DNA of 64,000 nucleotides from Acidimicrobiia bacterium (GCA_017577575.1 PKRG01000010.1:27568-91567), one strand, 5' to 3'; counted from the stretch's first letter, positions 7,665-16,297 are shown. Notes: a model not told the origin generated them from the sequence alone. Made by a program: numbers and translations.

Positions 7665-8552
7665 ATGAGCGACATGACAGTGAGCGTCATCGGCATGGGG
7701 CGCATGGGCGCGGCGATGGCCCGGCGCATCGCCGGGGCCGGTTTCCGCACGGTGGTCTGGAACCGCACGACGGAGAAGGCCGAGGCGGTGGCCGGAGAGA
7801 TCGGGGCCGAGGTGGCGAACAGCGCGGCTGATGCTGCCGCTTCTTCGGAGGTGGTGGTGTGCAGCCTGGCGGACGACGCCGCCCTGATGGCCGCCCACAC
7901 GGGCCCCGGCGGGATCCTCGAGGGGATCGGCGCCGGGACGGTGGTGGTGGAGACGAGCACTGTCGATCCGGAGACGATCCACTCCGTCGCCGGGCGCTAC
8001 CGCCACGCCGGGGCCTGGCTGCTCGACGCTCCCGTCTCGGGAAGCGTCGCCCTGGTCGAACAGGGCGCCTTGACGTCCATGGTCGGCGGCGACGCCGAGG
8101 CGCTGGAGAAGGCCCGACCGGTGATCGAGAGCTACTCGAAGACGGTGTTCCACCTCGGCGGCAACGGCACGGGAGCCACCATGAAGCTCGCCGTCAACTC
8201 GCTGGTCCATGCCACCAACCTCGCCATCGCCGAGGCCCTGGTGCTGGCGGAGAAGGCGGGCGTGGACCGGCTGAAGACCTACGAGGTGTTCGCGGCCAGC
8301 GCCGCGTCGTCGCCGTTCCTCCAGTACAAGCGGCAGGCGTTCGAGCGGCCGGGAGAGGTGCCGGTGGCCTTCAGCCTCGACCTGGTGCGGAAGGACCTCG
8401 ACCTGATCCTCGGCCTTGCCCGACGCGTCGGGGCTCCCATGGAGCAGCTGGACGCCACCGCCGAAGTCACCGCCCGCGCCGTCGACGCCGGCATGGGCGC
8501 CGACGACATGAGCGCCCTGGCGGTGATGCTGCGGGATCAGAGCCCGGCGTAG
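7665..8552 (+). CDS. NAD(P)-dependent 3-hydroxyisobutyrate dehydrogenase-family reductase
   Basis: A 295-residue beta-hydroxyacid dehydrogenase. The Rossmann motif is GMGRMG (10-15), the substrate-binding motif is DAPVSGS (121-127) and the catalytic lysine is K174 in GNGTGATMKLAVNSL. The family interconverts beta-hydroxy acids and semialdehydes (3-hydroxyisobutyrate, tartronate semialdehyde, gamma-hydroxybutyrate and others); which of these applies cannot be read from sequence. The ATG at 7665 follows GAGGAGGGTCGAG. It is transcribed divergently from the M24/E1 operon and convergently with the amidohydrolase (16-base overlap of 3' ends). A related but distinct member occurs at 31347-32282. 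Confidence 0.9.
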   Translation: MSDMTVSVIGMGRMGAAMARRIAGAGFRTVVWNRTTEKAEAVAGEIGAEVANSAADAAASSEVVVCSLADDAALMAAHTGPGGILEGIGAGTVVVETSTVDPETIHSVAGRYRHAGAWLLDAPVSGSVALVEQGALTSMVGGDAEALEKARPVIESYSKTVFHLGGNGTGATMKLAVNSLVHATNLAIAEALVLAEKAGVDRLKTYEVFAASAASSPFLQYKRQAFERPGEVPVAFSLDLVRKDLDLILGLARRVGAPMEQLDATAEVTARAVDAGMGADDMSALAVMLRDQSPA

Positions 8553-10120
8553 GCCGGGCCGGCGTGGACCGGCCGCCCTCCCACGAGCGTCAGCTCCGAG
8601 CGGATGGAGGGCAGCTCGGCCGGGTCCACCTCGAACGGGTCGGCGGTGAGCACCGCCACGTCGGCCATCGCCCCCGGCTCGAGATGGCCCCGCTCCTCCT
8701 CCTCGAAGCTGAACCAGGCACTTCCCCGCGTGTAGGCCACGAGGGCCTGCTCGATCGTCAGCCGGTGCCTCGGGGCCCGGGGAGGGGCGCCGTCGAAGGA
8801 CTCGCCGGTGACCAGCCACCAGATCGCCAGCCACGGATCGTGGGGGGTGACGACCGTGGCGTCGGTGCCGGCGCCCAGCGGGATCCCCATCGCCAGGATG
8901 TCGCCCAGGGGCGGGGCGTTGTGGGCCACCTCCTCGCCCCAAACGGCCGCCGAGTCGGCGCTGCGGTAGATGAGACGGTTCTGGATGGCGAGCCCCACCC
9001 CGAGGCGGCGGACCCGCTCGAGGTTCTGGCGGCCGATCGCCTCGGCGTGGGCGAGCGAGAAGCGGCGGCCGGCGATGCCGTGCTTGCGGTCGACCTCCTC
9101 GAAGACGTCGAGCACCGCCGAGATGGTGGAGTCGAGGATGGCGTGGATGTGCACCGGCCAGCCGTTCGCCGCCAGCAGGTCGACGGCCTCCGCCAGCTCC
9201 CGCTTGGCCTCCTCGGTCACCTCGAACGGGCGGACTCCCTCCATGTCGTGGCAGCCGAAGTGGACGATCTCGCCCATGCCGACGTAGCGGAGGAGCTCGT
9301 CCCCGAAGCCGGGCTGGACGTAGCGGATCCAGTTGCGGACGTCCTCCAGCTCGTTGCCACGGCTCCCTGGCACCAGGTACAGCCGGATGCGCATGTCGAG
9401 CTGCCGGCTCCGCCACAGATCGAACATGGCCTCGTAGGACTCGGGGGTGACGCCTATCCCCCCGGGGTCGATGGCGCCGGTGACTCCCCGCGACAGGAAG
9501 TCGGCCACGAGCGCCCTCGTGGAGGCCTTCTGCTCGGAGAGGGTGGGCCGCTCGAAGAGCGACAGCACCCGCCCGAAGGCCGGCGGGCCGACCTTTCCGG
9601 TCGGCCGGCCGTCCGCGTCCCGCTCGACGCCGGGGACGTCTCCGTCGGCCAGCACCAGCTCGAGGCCCTTCGAGTTGAGGAGCCCTTCCTCGTAGAGGAG
9701 CTGCACGTAGACCGGGTGGTCGCCTCCGACCGAGTCGAGCTCGTCGCGGGTGGGGCCTCGCTTCTCGCGGAAGCGGCCGGGGTGCCATCCGCCCAGGACC
9801 CGGAGCCAGGAGCCGCCCGGCCGGGCGGAGGCGGCCTCCCGGATCCGCTCCAAGCCGGCCTCGAGGGAGGTGACGTCGTCCCAGCGGACCACGTCGTTCC
9901 AAGTCAGCCCCGCCCGCATGACGTGCACGTGGGAATCGATCAGGCCGGGGATCGCCCGGCGCCCCTCGAGGTCGATCTCGTGGTGTCCGCGGCGCAGCGC
10001 CGATGCCACCTCGGCCCGTGATCCGGCGGCGACCACCCGGCCGGCGCTGATCCCGATGGCTTCGACCGTGCGATGACCGGTCCAGATCGGACCGCCTGCG
10101 ACCAGTACGTCCCGGCTCAC
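8537..10120 (-). CDS. Amidohydrolase family 3 (YtcJ-like) metal-dependent hydrolase
   Basis: A 527-residue cytoplasmic hydrolase with the composite beta-sandwich plus TIM-barrel layout. Metal ligands are visible in GLIDSHVHV (about 59-67), VHIHAILD, SLAHAEAIG and GAGTDATVV, the order expected for subtype-III amidohydrolases. Such enzymes deacylate N-acyl amino acids or hydrolyse other amides; no specific substrate can be assigned. The GTG start at 10120 overlaps the stop of the PPOX gene (GTGA), indicating translational coupling. It is probably expressed under the operator at 10513-10544. Confidence 0.88.
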   Translation of the reverse strand: MSRDVLVAGGPIWTGHRTVEAIGISAGRVVAAGSRAEVASALRRGHHEIDLEGRRAIPGLIDSHVHVMRAGLTWNDVVRWDDVTSLEAGLERIREAASARPGGSWLRVLGGWHPGRFREKRGPTRDELDSVGGDHPVYVQLLYEEGLLNSKGLELVLADGDVPGVERDADGRPTGKVGPPAFGRVLSLFERPTLSEQKASTRALVADFLSRGVTGAIDPGGIGVTPESYEAMFDLWRSRQLDMRIRLYLVPGSRGNELEDVRNWIRYVQPGFGDELLRYVGMGEIVHFGCHDMEGVRPFEVTEEAKRELAEAVDLLAANGWPVHIHAILDSTISAVLDVFEEVDRKHGIAGRRFSLAHAEAIGRQNLERVRRLGVGLAIQNRLIYRSADSAAVWGEEVAHNAPPLGDILAMGIPLGAGTDATVVTPHDPWLAIWWLVTGESFDGAPPRAPRHRLTIEQALVAYTRGSAWFSFEEEERGHLEPGAMADVAVLTADPFEVDPAELPSIRSELTLVGGRPVHAGPAYAGL

Positions 10121-10500
10121 TGCACCAGCACGCGGCGAGGGGCGATCTTGAGGGTGACCCGCTCCGACTGGATCGGGTTGCGGTAGTCGTGGCCGAGGTA
10201 CTTGTTGGAGAGGCGGTCGATCATCTCCCTCCCCTCTTCTCCGCCGACGATCTCGACGACCTCACCCCGGATCTCGGCGCGATGCCACATGTCGTTTCGA
10301 TCCCAGACCAGGACCGTGACCCGGGGATCGCGTTGGACGTTGCGGGCCTTCTGGCGGTGGCGCTCGGTGTTGACGAGGACGTGCTCGCCGTCGGTGTCCA
10401 CCCACACGATCTGGGTCTGGGGGTGCCCGTCGGGCATGAGGGTGGTGAGAGCGGCGTAGTTGGGACCTTGCAACAATTCGATGGCCTTGGGATCCAGCAT
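10117..10500 (-). CDS. PPOX-class (F420-binding split-barrel) protein
   Basis: A 127-residue split-barrel flavin/deazaflavin protein. The sequence ALTTLMPDGHPQTQIVWVDTDGEHVLVNTERHRQKARNVQRDPRVTV (about 17-63) matches the actinobacterial PPOX-class family, in which the K/R-N-x-x-R-D-P-R-V segment contacts the cofactor phosphate. Members reduce or bind diverse substrates with F420 or FMN. The ATG at 10500 lies 12 bases downstream of a 32-bp palindrome. It is the first gene of a two-gene unit with the amidohydrolase. The natural substrate is unknown. Confidence 0.85.
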   Translation of the reverse strand: MLDPKAIELLQGPNYAALTTLMPDGHPQTQIVWVDTDGEHVLVNTERHRQKARNVQRDPRVTVLVWDRNDMWHRAEIRGEVVEIVGGEEGREMIDRLSNKYLGHDYRNPIQSERVTLKIAPRRVLVQ

Positions 10501-10512
10501 GCGGCGAGCCTA

Positions 10513-10544
10513 CCAAACATCTGCAATCGGTTGCAGATGTTTGG
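10513..10544. promoter_or_regulatory. 32-bp inverted repeat containing LacI-type core GCAATCGGTTGC
   Basis: Arms of 14 bp (10513-10526 and 10531-10544) flank the centre TCGG, and the inner 12 bases (10523-10534) match the window-wide LacI operator core. It starts two bases beyond the MarR gene stop and ends 12 bases before the PPOX start. It could be an operator, an RNA hairpin that ends the MarR transcript, or both. No T tract follows it. Confidence 0.65.
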
Positions 10545-10546
10545 TG

Positions 10547-11008
10547 TCAGGGCAGGTAGGCGCCCGACACCCGCACCACCTCGGCCAGGAGAGCCCGCAG
10601 TTGGGCCGTCTGCTGGTCGGAGAGAACGCCCAGCACTCGCCGGTCCGCCTCCTCGGCGAACGAGCGGGTCCGCTCCGCCAGCTGCCTTCCTGTCTCGGTG
10701 AGGAAGAAGCGCTTGGAGCGGCCGTCGTCGGGATCGTCGGCACGCATCACCCAGCCCCGGCGCTCCATCCCTTTGATGAGGCTCGTCACGCTCGGGCGCT
10801 CCACGAGGAGGATCTGTTCGAGGTCGGAGTTGGTGGCGCCAGGGAAGTGGAGGAGAACGCCGAGCGCGCTCCACTGCGCGGCGGTGAGCCCGGCGTCGCG
10901 CGCCAGCCTCTCCAGTTCCCGCCGCAGAGCGGTGTAGACGATCTTGAGCAGGCGGCCGGTGGGGCCCCGTTCCCAGTCCCACGCCACCGGCCGGGCGGAG
11001 AGCGTCAC
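10547..11008 (-). CDS. MarR-family transcriptional regulator
   Basis: A 153-residue winged-helix regulator from a GTG start at 11008. LTAAQWSALGVLLHFPGATNSDLEQILLVERPSVTSLIKGMERRGWVMRADDPDDGRSKRFFLTETG contains the recognition helix (ERPSVTSLIKGMERRGW) and the beta-wing with the conserved DDGRSKRF. MarR proteins bind palindromes near their own promoter and respond to small phenolic or oxidative ligands. The start overlaps the stop of the DoxX gene (GTGA), so the two are coupled. The palindrome at 11378-11397 is the likely target. Confidence 0.88.
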   Translation of the reverse strand: MTLSARPVAWDWERGPTGRLLKIVYTALRRELERLARDAGLTAAQWSALGVLLHFPGATNSDLEQILLVERPSVTSLIKGMERRGWVMRADDPDDGRSKRFFLTETGRQLAERTRSFAEEADRRVLGVLSDQQTAQLRALLAEVVRVSGAYLP

Positions 11009-11376
11009 GCCGGGCGGCTCCTGGGACGACGGCGGCTGCGGAGCCACACCACCGCCACGAAGAAGACCAGCCACTGGAGCGGGATGAGCGCCTCGAACGT
11101 GTGGCCCACCCGCAACTCGCTCGCGGCGGCTCCGACCATGAGCCCACCGAGTGCCGCCGCCGCCCAGGTGGTGAGACGAGGGACGAGCAGGCCGATACCC
11201 CCGGCGATCTCGGCCACCCCCAACCATGACCCGCAACCAGCCCGGGTAGCCGAGCGCGGCGAACATCTCGAGCATCTGGGAGGTGCCGGCCACCTTCTGG
11301 ATCCCGTTCTGGACGAAGAACCCCGCGGCCAGGACCAGGAGCGCCCAGCCCGCGACTTCAGTGCACGATCTCGCAT
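11005..11376 (-). pseudogene. DoxX-like membrane protein with two compensating frame changes
   Basis: One uninterrupted 123-codon frame from the ATG at 11376 encodes a proper DoxX-type C-terminus (GVAEIAGGIGLLVPRLTTWAAA, then further hydrophobic helices), but its middle third reads as Arg/Ser/Pro-rich. The middle becomes a sensible membrane helix in the next frame (ALLVLAAGFFVQNG ... MLEMFAALGYPGWLRVMV). Frame changes are needed near the GGG at 11344-11346 (one base short) and at the five-base run 11217-11221 (one base extra). They cancel each other. Either the gene carries two indels or the assembly has two homopolymer errors. DoxX proteins are small membrane proteins linked to quinone/thiol redox stress. 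It is the first gene of the MarR unit. Confidence 0.65.
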
Positions 11377-11377
11377 A

Positions 11378-11397
11378 GTAGTTAGAATTCTAACTAC
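11378..11397. promoter_or_regulatory. MarR-type operator, perfect 20-bp palindrome
   Basis: GTAGTTAGAATTCTAACTAC is perfectly palindromic and AT-rich against a very GC-rich background. It ends one base before the DoxX ATG, which would overlap initiation. The TTAGAATTCTAA centre is typical of MarR-family binding sites, so autoregulation by the MarR protein of the same unit is the natural reading. Confidence 0.8.
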
Positions 11398-11435
11398 CTT
11401 CCCTGCTGCGAGCCAACGCACGCAACGGGTGGGAT

Positions 11436-12140
11436 CTAGACGCCGAGATAGGCGGTGCGCACGTCGGGGTCGTCGAGGAGGTCGGCGGCGGCTGCTTCCT
11501 TGACGATCCTCCCCTGCTCGAGGACGTAGCCCCGCGATGCCAGCTCCAGCGCCTCGACCACGTTTTGTTCGACGACCAGCACCGACACGCCCTCGGCGTT
11601 GATCCGCTGGAGGATCTCGAAGATCGTGTCGACGATCACCGGAGCCAGCCCGAGGGAAGGCTCGTCCAACAAGAGGAGCCTCGGTTCAGCCATCAACGCC
11701 CGCCCGATGGCGAGCATCTGTTGTTCACCACCGCTGAGGCTGCCGGCCAGCTGGTTGGCCCGCTCGGCGAGGCGGGGGAAGATCTCACAGACCCGCTCGT
11801 AGTTCTCCTTGCGCCGGGCGCGTGCCGCCCGGTGGTAGCCGCCGATCAGGAGGTTGTCGGTGACCGTCATGTCGGCGAAGACCTGCCGGCCCTCGGGCAC
11901 CACCGCCACCCCGGCCGTGCACACCCGATGGGGCGGGAGGGCGGTGATCTCCCTCCCGTCGAAGACGATGCGGCCTCCCCACGCCGGGTGGATGCCGGCG
12001 ATGACGTTGACCAGGGTGCTCTTGCCGGCGCCGTTGGGCCCGATGATCGTGACGATCTCCCCGTCGCCGACGCGCAGGGACACGTCCCACAGCGCCTGGG
12101 CCTGGCCGTAGCCCGCCCGTACCGATTCGACCTCAAGCAC
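11436..12140 (-). CDS. livF: Branched-chain-type ABC transporter ATP-binding protein LivF (system 1)
   Basis: A 234-residue ATPase of the HAAT family. Walker A GPNGAGKST is at 34-42, the signature LSGGEQQ at 135-141 and Walker B LLLLDEP at 155-161; VVEQNV follows near the H-loop region. It energises import of an amino-acid-like or other small organic solute together with LivG, LivH, LivM and the binding protein of system 1. Its start overlaps the end of livG by eight bases, and it is the last gene of the operon. The substrate is not predictable. Confidence 0.93.
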   Translation of the reverse strand: MLEVESVRAGYGQAQALWDVSLRVGDGEIVTIIGPNGAGKSTLVNVIAGIHPAWGGRIVFDGREITALPPHRVCTAGVAVVPEGRQVFADMTVTDNLLIGGYHRAARARRKENYERVCEIFPRLAERANQLAGSLSGGEQQMLAIGRALMAEPRLLLLDEPSLGLAPVIVDTIFEILQRINAEGVSVLVVEQNVVEALELASRGYVLEQGRIVKEAAAADLLDDPDVRTAYLGV

Positions 12141-12864
12141 TCTGCGCTCGCTTTCCCAGATACGCCGTGACGACCTCGGGCAGCCGCATGACCTCCCCCG
12201 GGTCGCCGTCGGCGATGACCTTGCCCCTGTCCAGCACCATGATCCGGGTGGCGAGGGAGGTCACCACCCGGACGAGGTGCTCGACGATCACGATCGTGAT
12301 CCCCGAGTCGTGGATCCGCCTCACCATCTCGATCGACTCGTTCACCTCGGCGGGGTTGAGCCCCGACAGCACCTCGTCGAGGAACAGGATGCGGGGCCGT
12401 GCCGCCAGCGCCCGCGCCAGCTCCAGGTACTTGAGCTGGTGGAGGTTGAGGCTGGTGATGGGCTCATCGGCATACGCCTCCAGCCCGACGAACTCCAGCC
12501 ACTCCCGAGCCGCCTCCCGGGCCTCTCCCGGGCTCTTGGGCTCGGCCCCGAACATCAACGGGACCGACACGTTCTCCAACGCCGTCATCGTCGAGAACGG
12601 ACGGGGGATCTGATAGGTGCGGGCCAGGCCCATCTCGATGATCCGATGGGCGGGTCGGTCGGTGATGTCCTCCCCGTCGAGCACCACGCGGCCGCTGTCC
12701 GCCTCGTAGTGGCCGCTGAGGACGTTGATCAGGGTCGACTTGCCCGACCCGTTGGGACCGACCAACCCCAGGATCTCGCCGTCGTCGACGTGGCCCGACA
12801 CACCGTCCAGGGCGTGGACGCCCCCGAAGTGCTTGACGAGGTCCTCGAAGCGGAGATCAGCCAC
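12133..12864 (-). CDS. livG: Branched-chain-type ABC transporter ATP-binding protein LivG (system 1)
   Basis: A 243-residue ATPase. Walker A GPNGSGKST is at 36-44. The ABC signature is degenerate: LNLHQLKYLELARAL stands where LSxGQ normally occurs, and Walker B is FLDEVLSGLNPAEV (DEV instead of DEP). Both traits are known from one LivG subfamily, so the protein is probably functional. The GTG start at 12864 follows GAGGAGG by six bases; an upstream start would add an Arg-rich leader that reads as non-coding. It overlaps livM by eight bases. Confidence 0.9.
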   Translation of the reverse strand: MADLRFEDLVKHFGGVHALDGVSGHVDDGEILGLVGPNGSGKSTLINVLSGHYEADSGRVVLDGEDITDRPAHRIIEMGLARTYQIPRPFSTMTALENVSVPLMFGAEPKSPGEAREAAREWLEFVGLEAYADEPITSLNLHQLKYLELARALAARPRILFLDEVLSGLNPAEVNESIEMVRRIHDSGITIVIVEHLVRVVTSLATRIMVLDRGKVIADGDPGEVMRLPEVVTAYLGKRAQSA

Positions 12865-14005
12865 CCACCACCTCCTCGATCGTTTGGGTCGCGGGCGCAC
12901 CCGACTGGGGACGGCGGCGTCTGCCCACGGGGACCATGGCCCCGAGGACCGCCCCCAACAGCGTGTAGGCCAGATGGGTGACGGCCGAGTCGAGGGGCCC
13001 CAGCACGAAGCCGGCGGCCACGCCCACCGCCGCCCCGATCGCCGTGACCAGCGGACGCTCCCGCATCCGCAGGTACAGGCCCTCCTTGATCGCCACGATC
13101 ATCAGGATGAGGAGGGCTCCGACGATGATGTCGCTGACCGCCTCGAGGCCGGCCCGGTTGAGCCGGTCGCTCATCGTGTGCACCACGAGCGCCCCCAGCA
13201 CCGGGCCCATCCAGTGGCGGGTCCCGCCCAGGATGCTCATCAGGATCACCATCAGCGGCACCCTGATGTTGAAGACCTCTTCGATGGTGACGTAGCTCAC
13301 CTGGAGGGCGTGGACCGCCCCCGACAGGCCCGCCAGGAACGAGGTGAGGCCGAGAGCGATCATCTTGAAGCGGAAGGTGGGCACTCCCAGCGTCTCGGCC
13401 ACGTCCTCGTCGTCGCGGATGGAGAACAATCCCCAGCCCAGCCGCGAGTTCTGCACGACCTGGACCACGACGACCGCCAGCACCGCGGTGATGAGGCCCA
13501 GCCGGAAGATCATCTGGGGATGGGTGCCCAGGGCGTCGGGGGTGGGCACCGAGGACAGCGGGATCCCCTGGCCGCCGTCGATGGTGGGGCTGATCCGGGC
13601 GACCGCCCCCAGCACGAACGCCACGGCCAGCGTCATCAGGGCGAAGATCTCGCCGCGCAGGCGCCGGAGGCGGAACACGACCAGGCCGATGAACAGCCCG
13701 AGCACCGAGGCCAGCAACCCGCCGACCACGAACGTGGGGAGGAGCGGCCAGCCGCGTTTGACGACCAGGACACCCAGGGCGTAGACGCCGACGCCGTAGA
13801 AGGCGCCCTGACCGAAGCTGAAGTACCCGGAGAAGCCGGTGAACAGGTTCCACGACGACGCCTGGGTCACCCAGAAGAACACCGTGTAGGCGAAGAGGAG
13901 GTAGAAGATCGGCCACCCGGCGGCGTCCACGAGGTTCGGGTAGAACCACAGGGCCACCGCCACCACGAGGGTCACGGCGGGCCCGAGCCAAGGCCGCTGT
14001 CTCAT
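12857..14005 (-). CDS. livM: Branched-chain-type ABC transporter permease LivM (system 1)
   Basis: A 382-residue inner-membrane permease with about ten hydrophobic segments. The conserved N-terminal block SSWNLFTGFSGYFSFGQGAFYGVGVY and the cytoplasmic coupling loop RDDEDVAETLGVPTFRFKMIALGLTSFLAGLSGA are hallmarks of LivM. The start ATG at 14005 overlaps the livH stop (ATGA), which fixes the N-terminus as MRQRPWLGP. The C-terminus carries extra hydrophobic stretches after KEGLYLRMRERP and an RRRRPQ tail, longer than in many LivM proteins. Confidence 0.92.
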   Translation of the reverse strand: MRQRPWLGPAVTLVVAVALWFYPNLVDAAGWPIFYLLFAYTVFFWVTQASSWNLFTGFSGYFSFGQGAFYGVGVYALGVLVVKRGWPLLPTFVVGGLLASVLGLFIGLVVFRLRRLRGEIFALMTLAVAFVLGAVARISPTIDGGQGIPLSSVPTPDALGTHPQMIFRLGLITAVLAVVVVQVVQNSRLGWGLFSIRDDEDVAETLGVPTFRFKMIALGLTSFLAGLSGAVHALQVSYVTIEEVFNIRVPLMVILMSILGGTRHWMGPVLGALVVHTMSDRLNRAGLEAVSDIIVGALLILMIVAIKEGLYLRMRERPLVTAIGAAVGVAAGFVLGPLDSAVTHLAYTLLGAVLGAMVPVGRRRRPQSGAPATQTIEEVVGG

Positions 14006-14871
14006 ATCGAGGACCTCCCCATGATCCCCTGGGGGCGGAACAGGAGGGTGGCGATCAGCACCAGGAAGATCGCCAGCGGCGCCATCGGCGGGCCCCCGAC
14101 GACGGTGGCGACGCCGCCCACGAAGCCGATGATCACGGCGGCGATGAGGGTGCCGAGCGTGCTGCCGAGACCGCCGAGGATCACCACGGAGAACACGATG
14201 CCGAACCACTCGACCGCCAGGCCCGGCCACAGCGCCCGGCTCATGGCGATGAACACCCCGGCGATGGCGGCGAAGGCGGCCGCCAGGCCGGCGAGCCTCA
14301 TCGCCACGCGGTGGGGGTCGATGCCGAAGGCGCGGGCCACGTCGCGGTCCTGGGAGAGGGCGCGCACCGCCCGGCCGAAATCCGTCTTCTCCATCAGGTA
14401 CCGGGTGCCGAACGCCACGATCACCGCCACCACGAAGGCGGCGAGCTGGGGGACCGGCAAGGCGATGTCACCCAGCCACACCGACTGGGACTGGTAGGGG
14501 TTCTGGACGGTGTCCATGCGGCGGAAGTCGGCCGTCCACACCGTCGAGGCGATGCTCTCGAAGATGATGAAGAGCCCGAAGGTGAGCAGGAGCGACTCGA
14601 ACTCGGAGACCCGCAGCTTGTCGAACGCCCACTGCAACGCCATCCCCGCCAGGGCGAACACGGGGACACACACGAGGATGGCCGCGAAGGGATCCCACCC
14701 GTACGAGAAGGCCAGCTGATAGGTGAAGTACCCCGAGAGCAGGATGAACGAAAAGTGGGCCAGGTTGATGATCTTCAGCACGCCCCACGACAGGGACATG
14801 CCGAGTGACATCATCGCGTAGATGCCTCCGGACAGGAGGCCCGACACGATGGACTGTGTCCAGAGTGACAC
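14002..14871 (-). CDS. livH: Branched-chain-type ABC transporter permease LivH (system 1)
   Basis: A 289-residue permease with about eight hydrophobic segments. GLLSGGIYAMMSLGMSLSWGVLKIINLAHFSFI (about 11-43) and the coupling loop RALSQDRDVARAFGIDPHRVAMRLAGLAAAFAAIAG are the LivH signature regions. The GTG start at 14871 is followed by the binding-protein gene 73 bases upstream on the same strand; a hairpin lies in that gap. Confidence 0.92.
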   Translation of the reverse strand: MSLWTQSIVSGLLSGGIYAMMSLGMSLSWGVLKIINLAHFSFILLSGYFTYQLAFSYGWDPFAAILVCVPVFALAGMALQWAFDKLRVSEFESLLLTFGLFIIFESIASTVWTADFRRMDTVQNPYQSQSVWLGDIALPVPQLAAFVVAVIVAFGTRYLMEKTDFGRAVRALSQDRDVARAFGIDPHRVAMRLAGLAAAFAAIAGVFIAMSRALWPGLAVEWFGIVFSVVILGGLGSTLGTLIAAVIIGFVGGVATVVGGPPMAPLAIFLVLIATLLFRPQGIMGRSSI

Positions 14872-14896
14872 TGCGGCGGACTCTCTCCTCGGTCGG

Positions 14897-14933
14897 GGAG
14901 GAGGCGCCGGGCCGTCGCCGCGGCACCTCCTCC
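14897..14933 (-). terminator. Intercistronic hairpin between binding protein and permease genes (system 1)
   Basis: Arms at 14897-14909 and 14921-14933 pair over 13 positions in the minus-strand RNA with one G-U pair and an 11-base loop. No T tract follows. It could stabilise the binding-protein mRNA or partly terminate transcription before livH. Confidence 0.5.
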
Positions 14934-14944
14934 GACGTCATCGA

Positions 14945-16297
14945 CTAGTTGTCCGGCGAATACTGGATGGTGCGGTCCGGAGCAGCCTTCTCCTCCGGGT
15001 ACACGACCCACCAGTCTCCGTCCTGGACCTGCTTCACGTACGACAGGTCGCCGTAGTAGTTGTTCGACTCGGTGCCGTAGGTGTACTCGCCGAAGATCGT
15101 CTTGACCGGGTTGTTCCGCAAGTAGTCGCAGATCTCCTGGTGATCGAGCGAGCCGGCGCCTTCGACACCCTGCACCAGGGTCTCCCAGGCCGCCCAGGAG
15201 GCGCTGGCCTGGGTCTCCATCTCCGGATAGGGGATGCCGGCCTCGGTCGCCGCTTCGCGGAAGGCGTCGGCGACCTCGGCGTAGACCGGATCGTCGGTGA
15301 ACGGGGGATGCGACTCGAACGCCGTCACCGACAGGACGCCTTCTGCGCTCTCGCCGGCGCCGAGCACCGGGCCCGGGGCGGGCCACTGCATGAACATGCC
15401 GGCCGGCTGGTAGTTGAGGGCATCGAGCGCCGCGATCAGGTTGGGGCCGTCCACGCCCAGGGCGCCGAGGTAGACGAAGTCGGGGTCGGCGTCGCGCACC
15501 TGTGCGGCGATCGGGCCCCAGTCGCTGATGTCCAGCGGGTACTGGACGTCGAGCACCACCTCGTAGCCCCGTTCCTCGGCGATCTGCTTGGCGCCCTTGG
15601 CGTCGTTGGGATCACCCGTGTCGGGGTTGCCATAGGCCACGAACATCGAGCCGGGGAACTGGTTGATCACGAAGGCGATGGTCTCCGGCGGGTTCCCGGT
15701 CGACTCCAGAGCATCGAAGACGAGCTCGGGGTTGGTGATGTTCGGGTAGCGCCCGGTCGGCCACGACGGGAAGTGGCACTCGTAACCGAAGGCGTAGGTC
15801 AGGCTCCCGGTGTGCTGCGGGTACACGTAGCCGTAACGCTCCGCCACCTGGATGGCGGCGGCGATGGCACCCGTCCCGTAGGGGCCCATGATGAGGTCGA
15901 CGCCGTCCTCGGTGATGAGCCGCTCGTAGAGAGCGGCCGCCTGGTCGGCCACGGACTCGTCGTCCAGGACACGCCACTCGACCGGCCGGCCCAGGAGGCC
16001 GCCGCTGGCGTTGAGCCGCTCGACGAACAGGTCGCCGGCGACCTTGTGGATCGCCGCGGTCGGCGCCAGCGGGCCGGTGAGCGCCAGCGTGCTGCCGATG
16101 ACGATGGGGTCGCCCGAAGGCGCCTCCGCCTCTTCGTCGTCGCCGGCCCCGGTCGCCGGGGTGGTGTCCTCGCCCGCCGTGGTGGCCGGCCCTCCGGCTG
16201 TCGTGTCAGGAGCCGCCGTGGTAGCCGACCCTCCCCCGCCACCGCAGGCGGCGAGGATCATGGCCAGGGCGGCCAAGAGTGCGATCACTCGCTTCAT
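14945..16297 (-). CDS. ABC transporter substrate-binding lipoprotein (system 1)
   Basis: A 450-residue secreted lipoprotein. The signal peptide KRVIALLAALAMILAAC ends in a lipobox with the lipidated cysteine at 18, followed by a Gly run and a Thr/Ala-rich linker to about residue 60. The mature part (DPIVIGSTLALTGP ... NASGGLLGRPVEW ... DLIMGPYGTGA) is the Leu/Ile/Val-binding periplasmic fold (Peripla_BP_6). It delivers a solute to the LivHMGF complex encoded downstream. Two LacI-type operators lie 35-77 bases upstream. The ligand is unknown. Confidence 0.93.
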   Translation of the reverse strand: MKRVIALLAALAMILAACGGGGGSATTAAPDTTAGGPATTAGEDTTPATGAGDDEEAEAPSGDPIVIGSTLALTGPLAPTAAIHKVAGDLFVERLNASGGLLGRPVEWRVLDDESVADQAAALYERLITEDGVDLIMGPYGTGAIAAAIQVAERYGYVYPQHTGSLTYAFGYECHFPSWPTGRYPNITNPELVFDALESTGNPPETIAFVINQFPGSMFVAYGNPDTGDPNDAKGAKQIAEERGYEVVLDVQYPLDISDWGPIAAQVRDADPDFVYLGALGVDGPNLIAALDALNYQPAGMFMQWPAPGPVLGAGESAEGVLSVTAFESHPPFTDDPVYAEVADAFREAATEAGIPYPEMETQASASWAAWETLVQGVEGAGSLDHQEICDYLRNNPVKTIFGEYTYGTESNNYYGDLSYVKQVQDGDWWVVYPEEKAAPDRTIQYSPDN

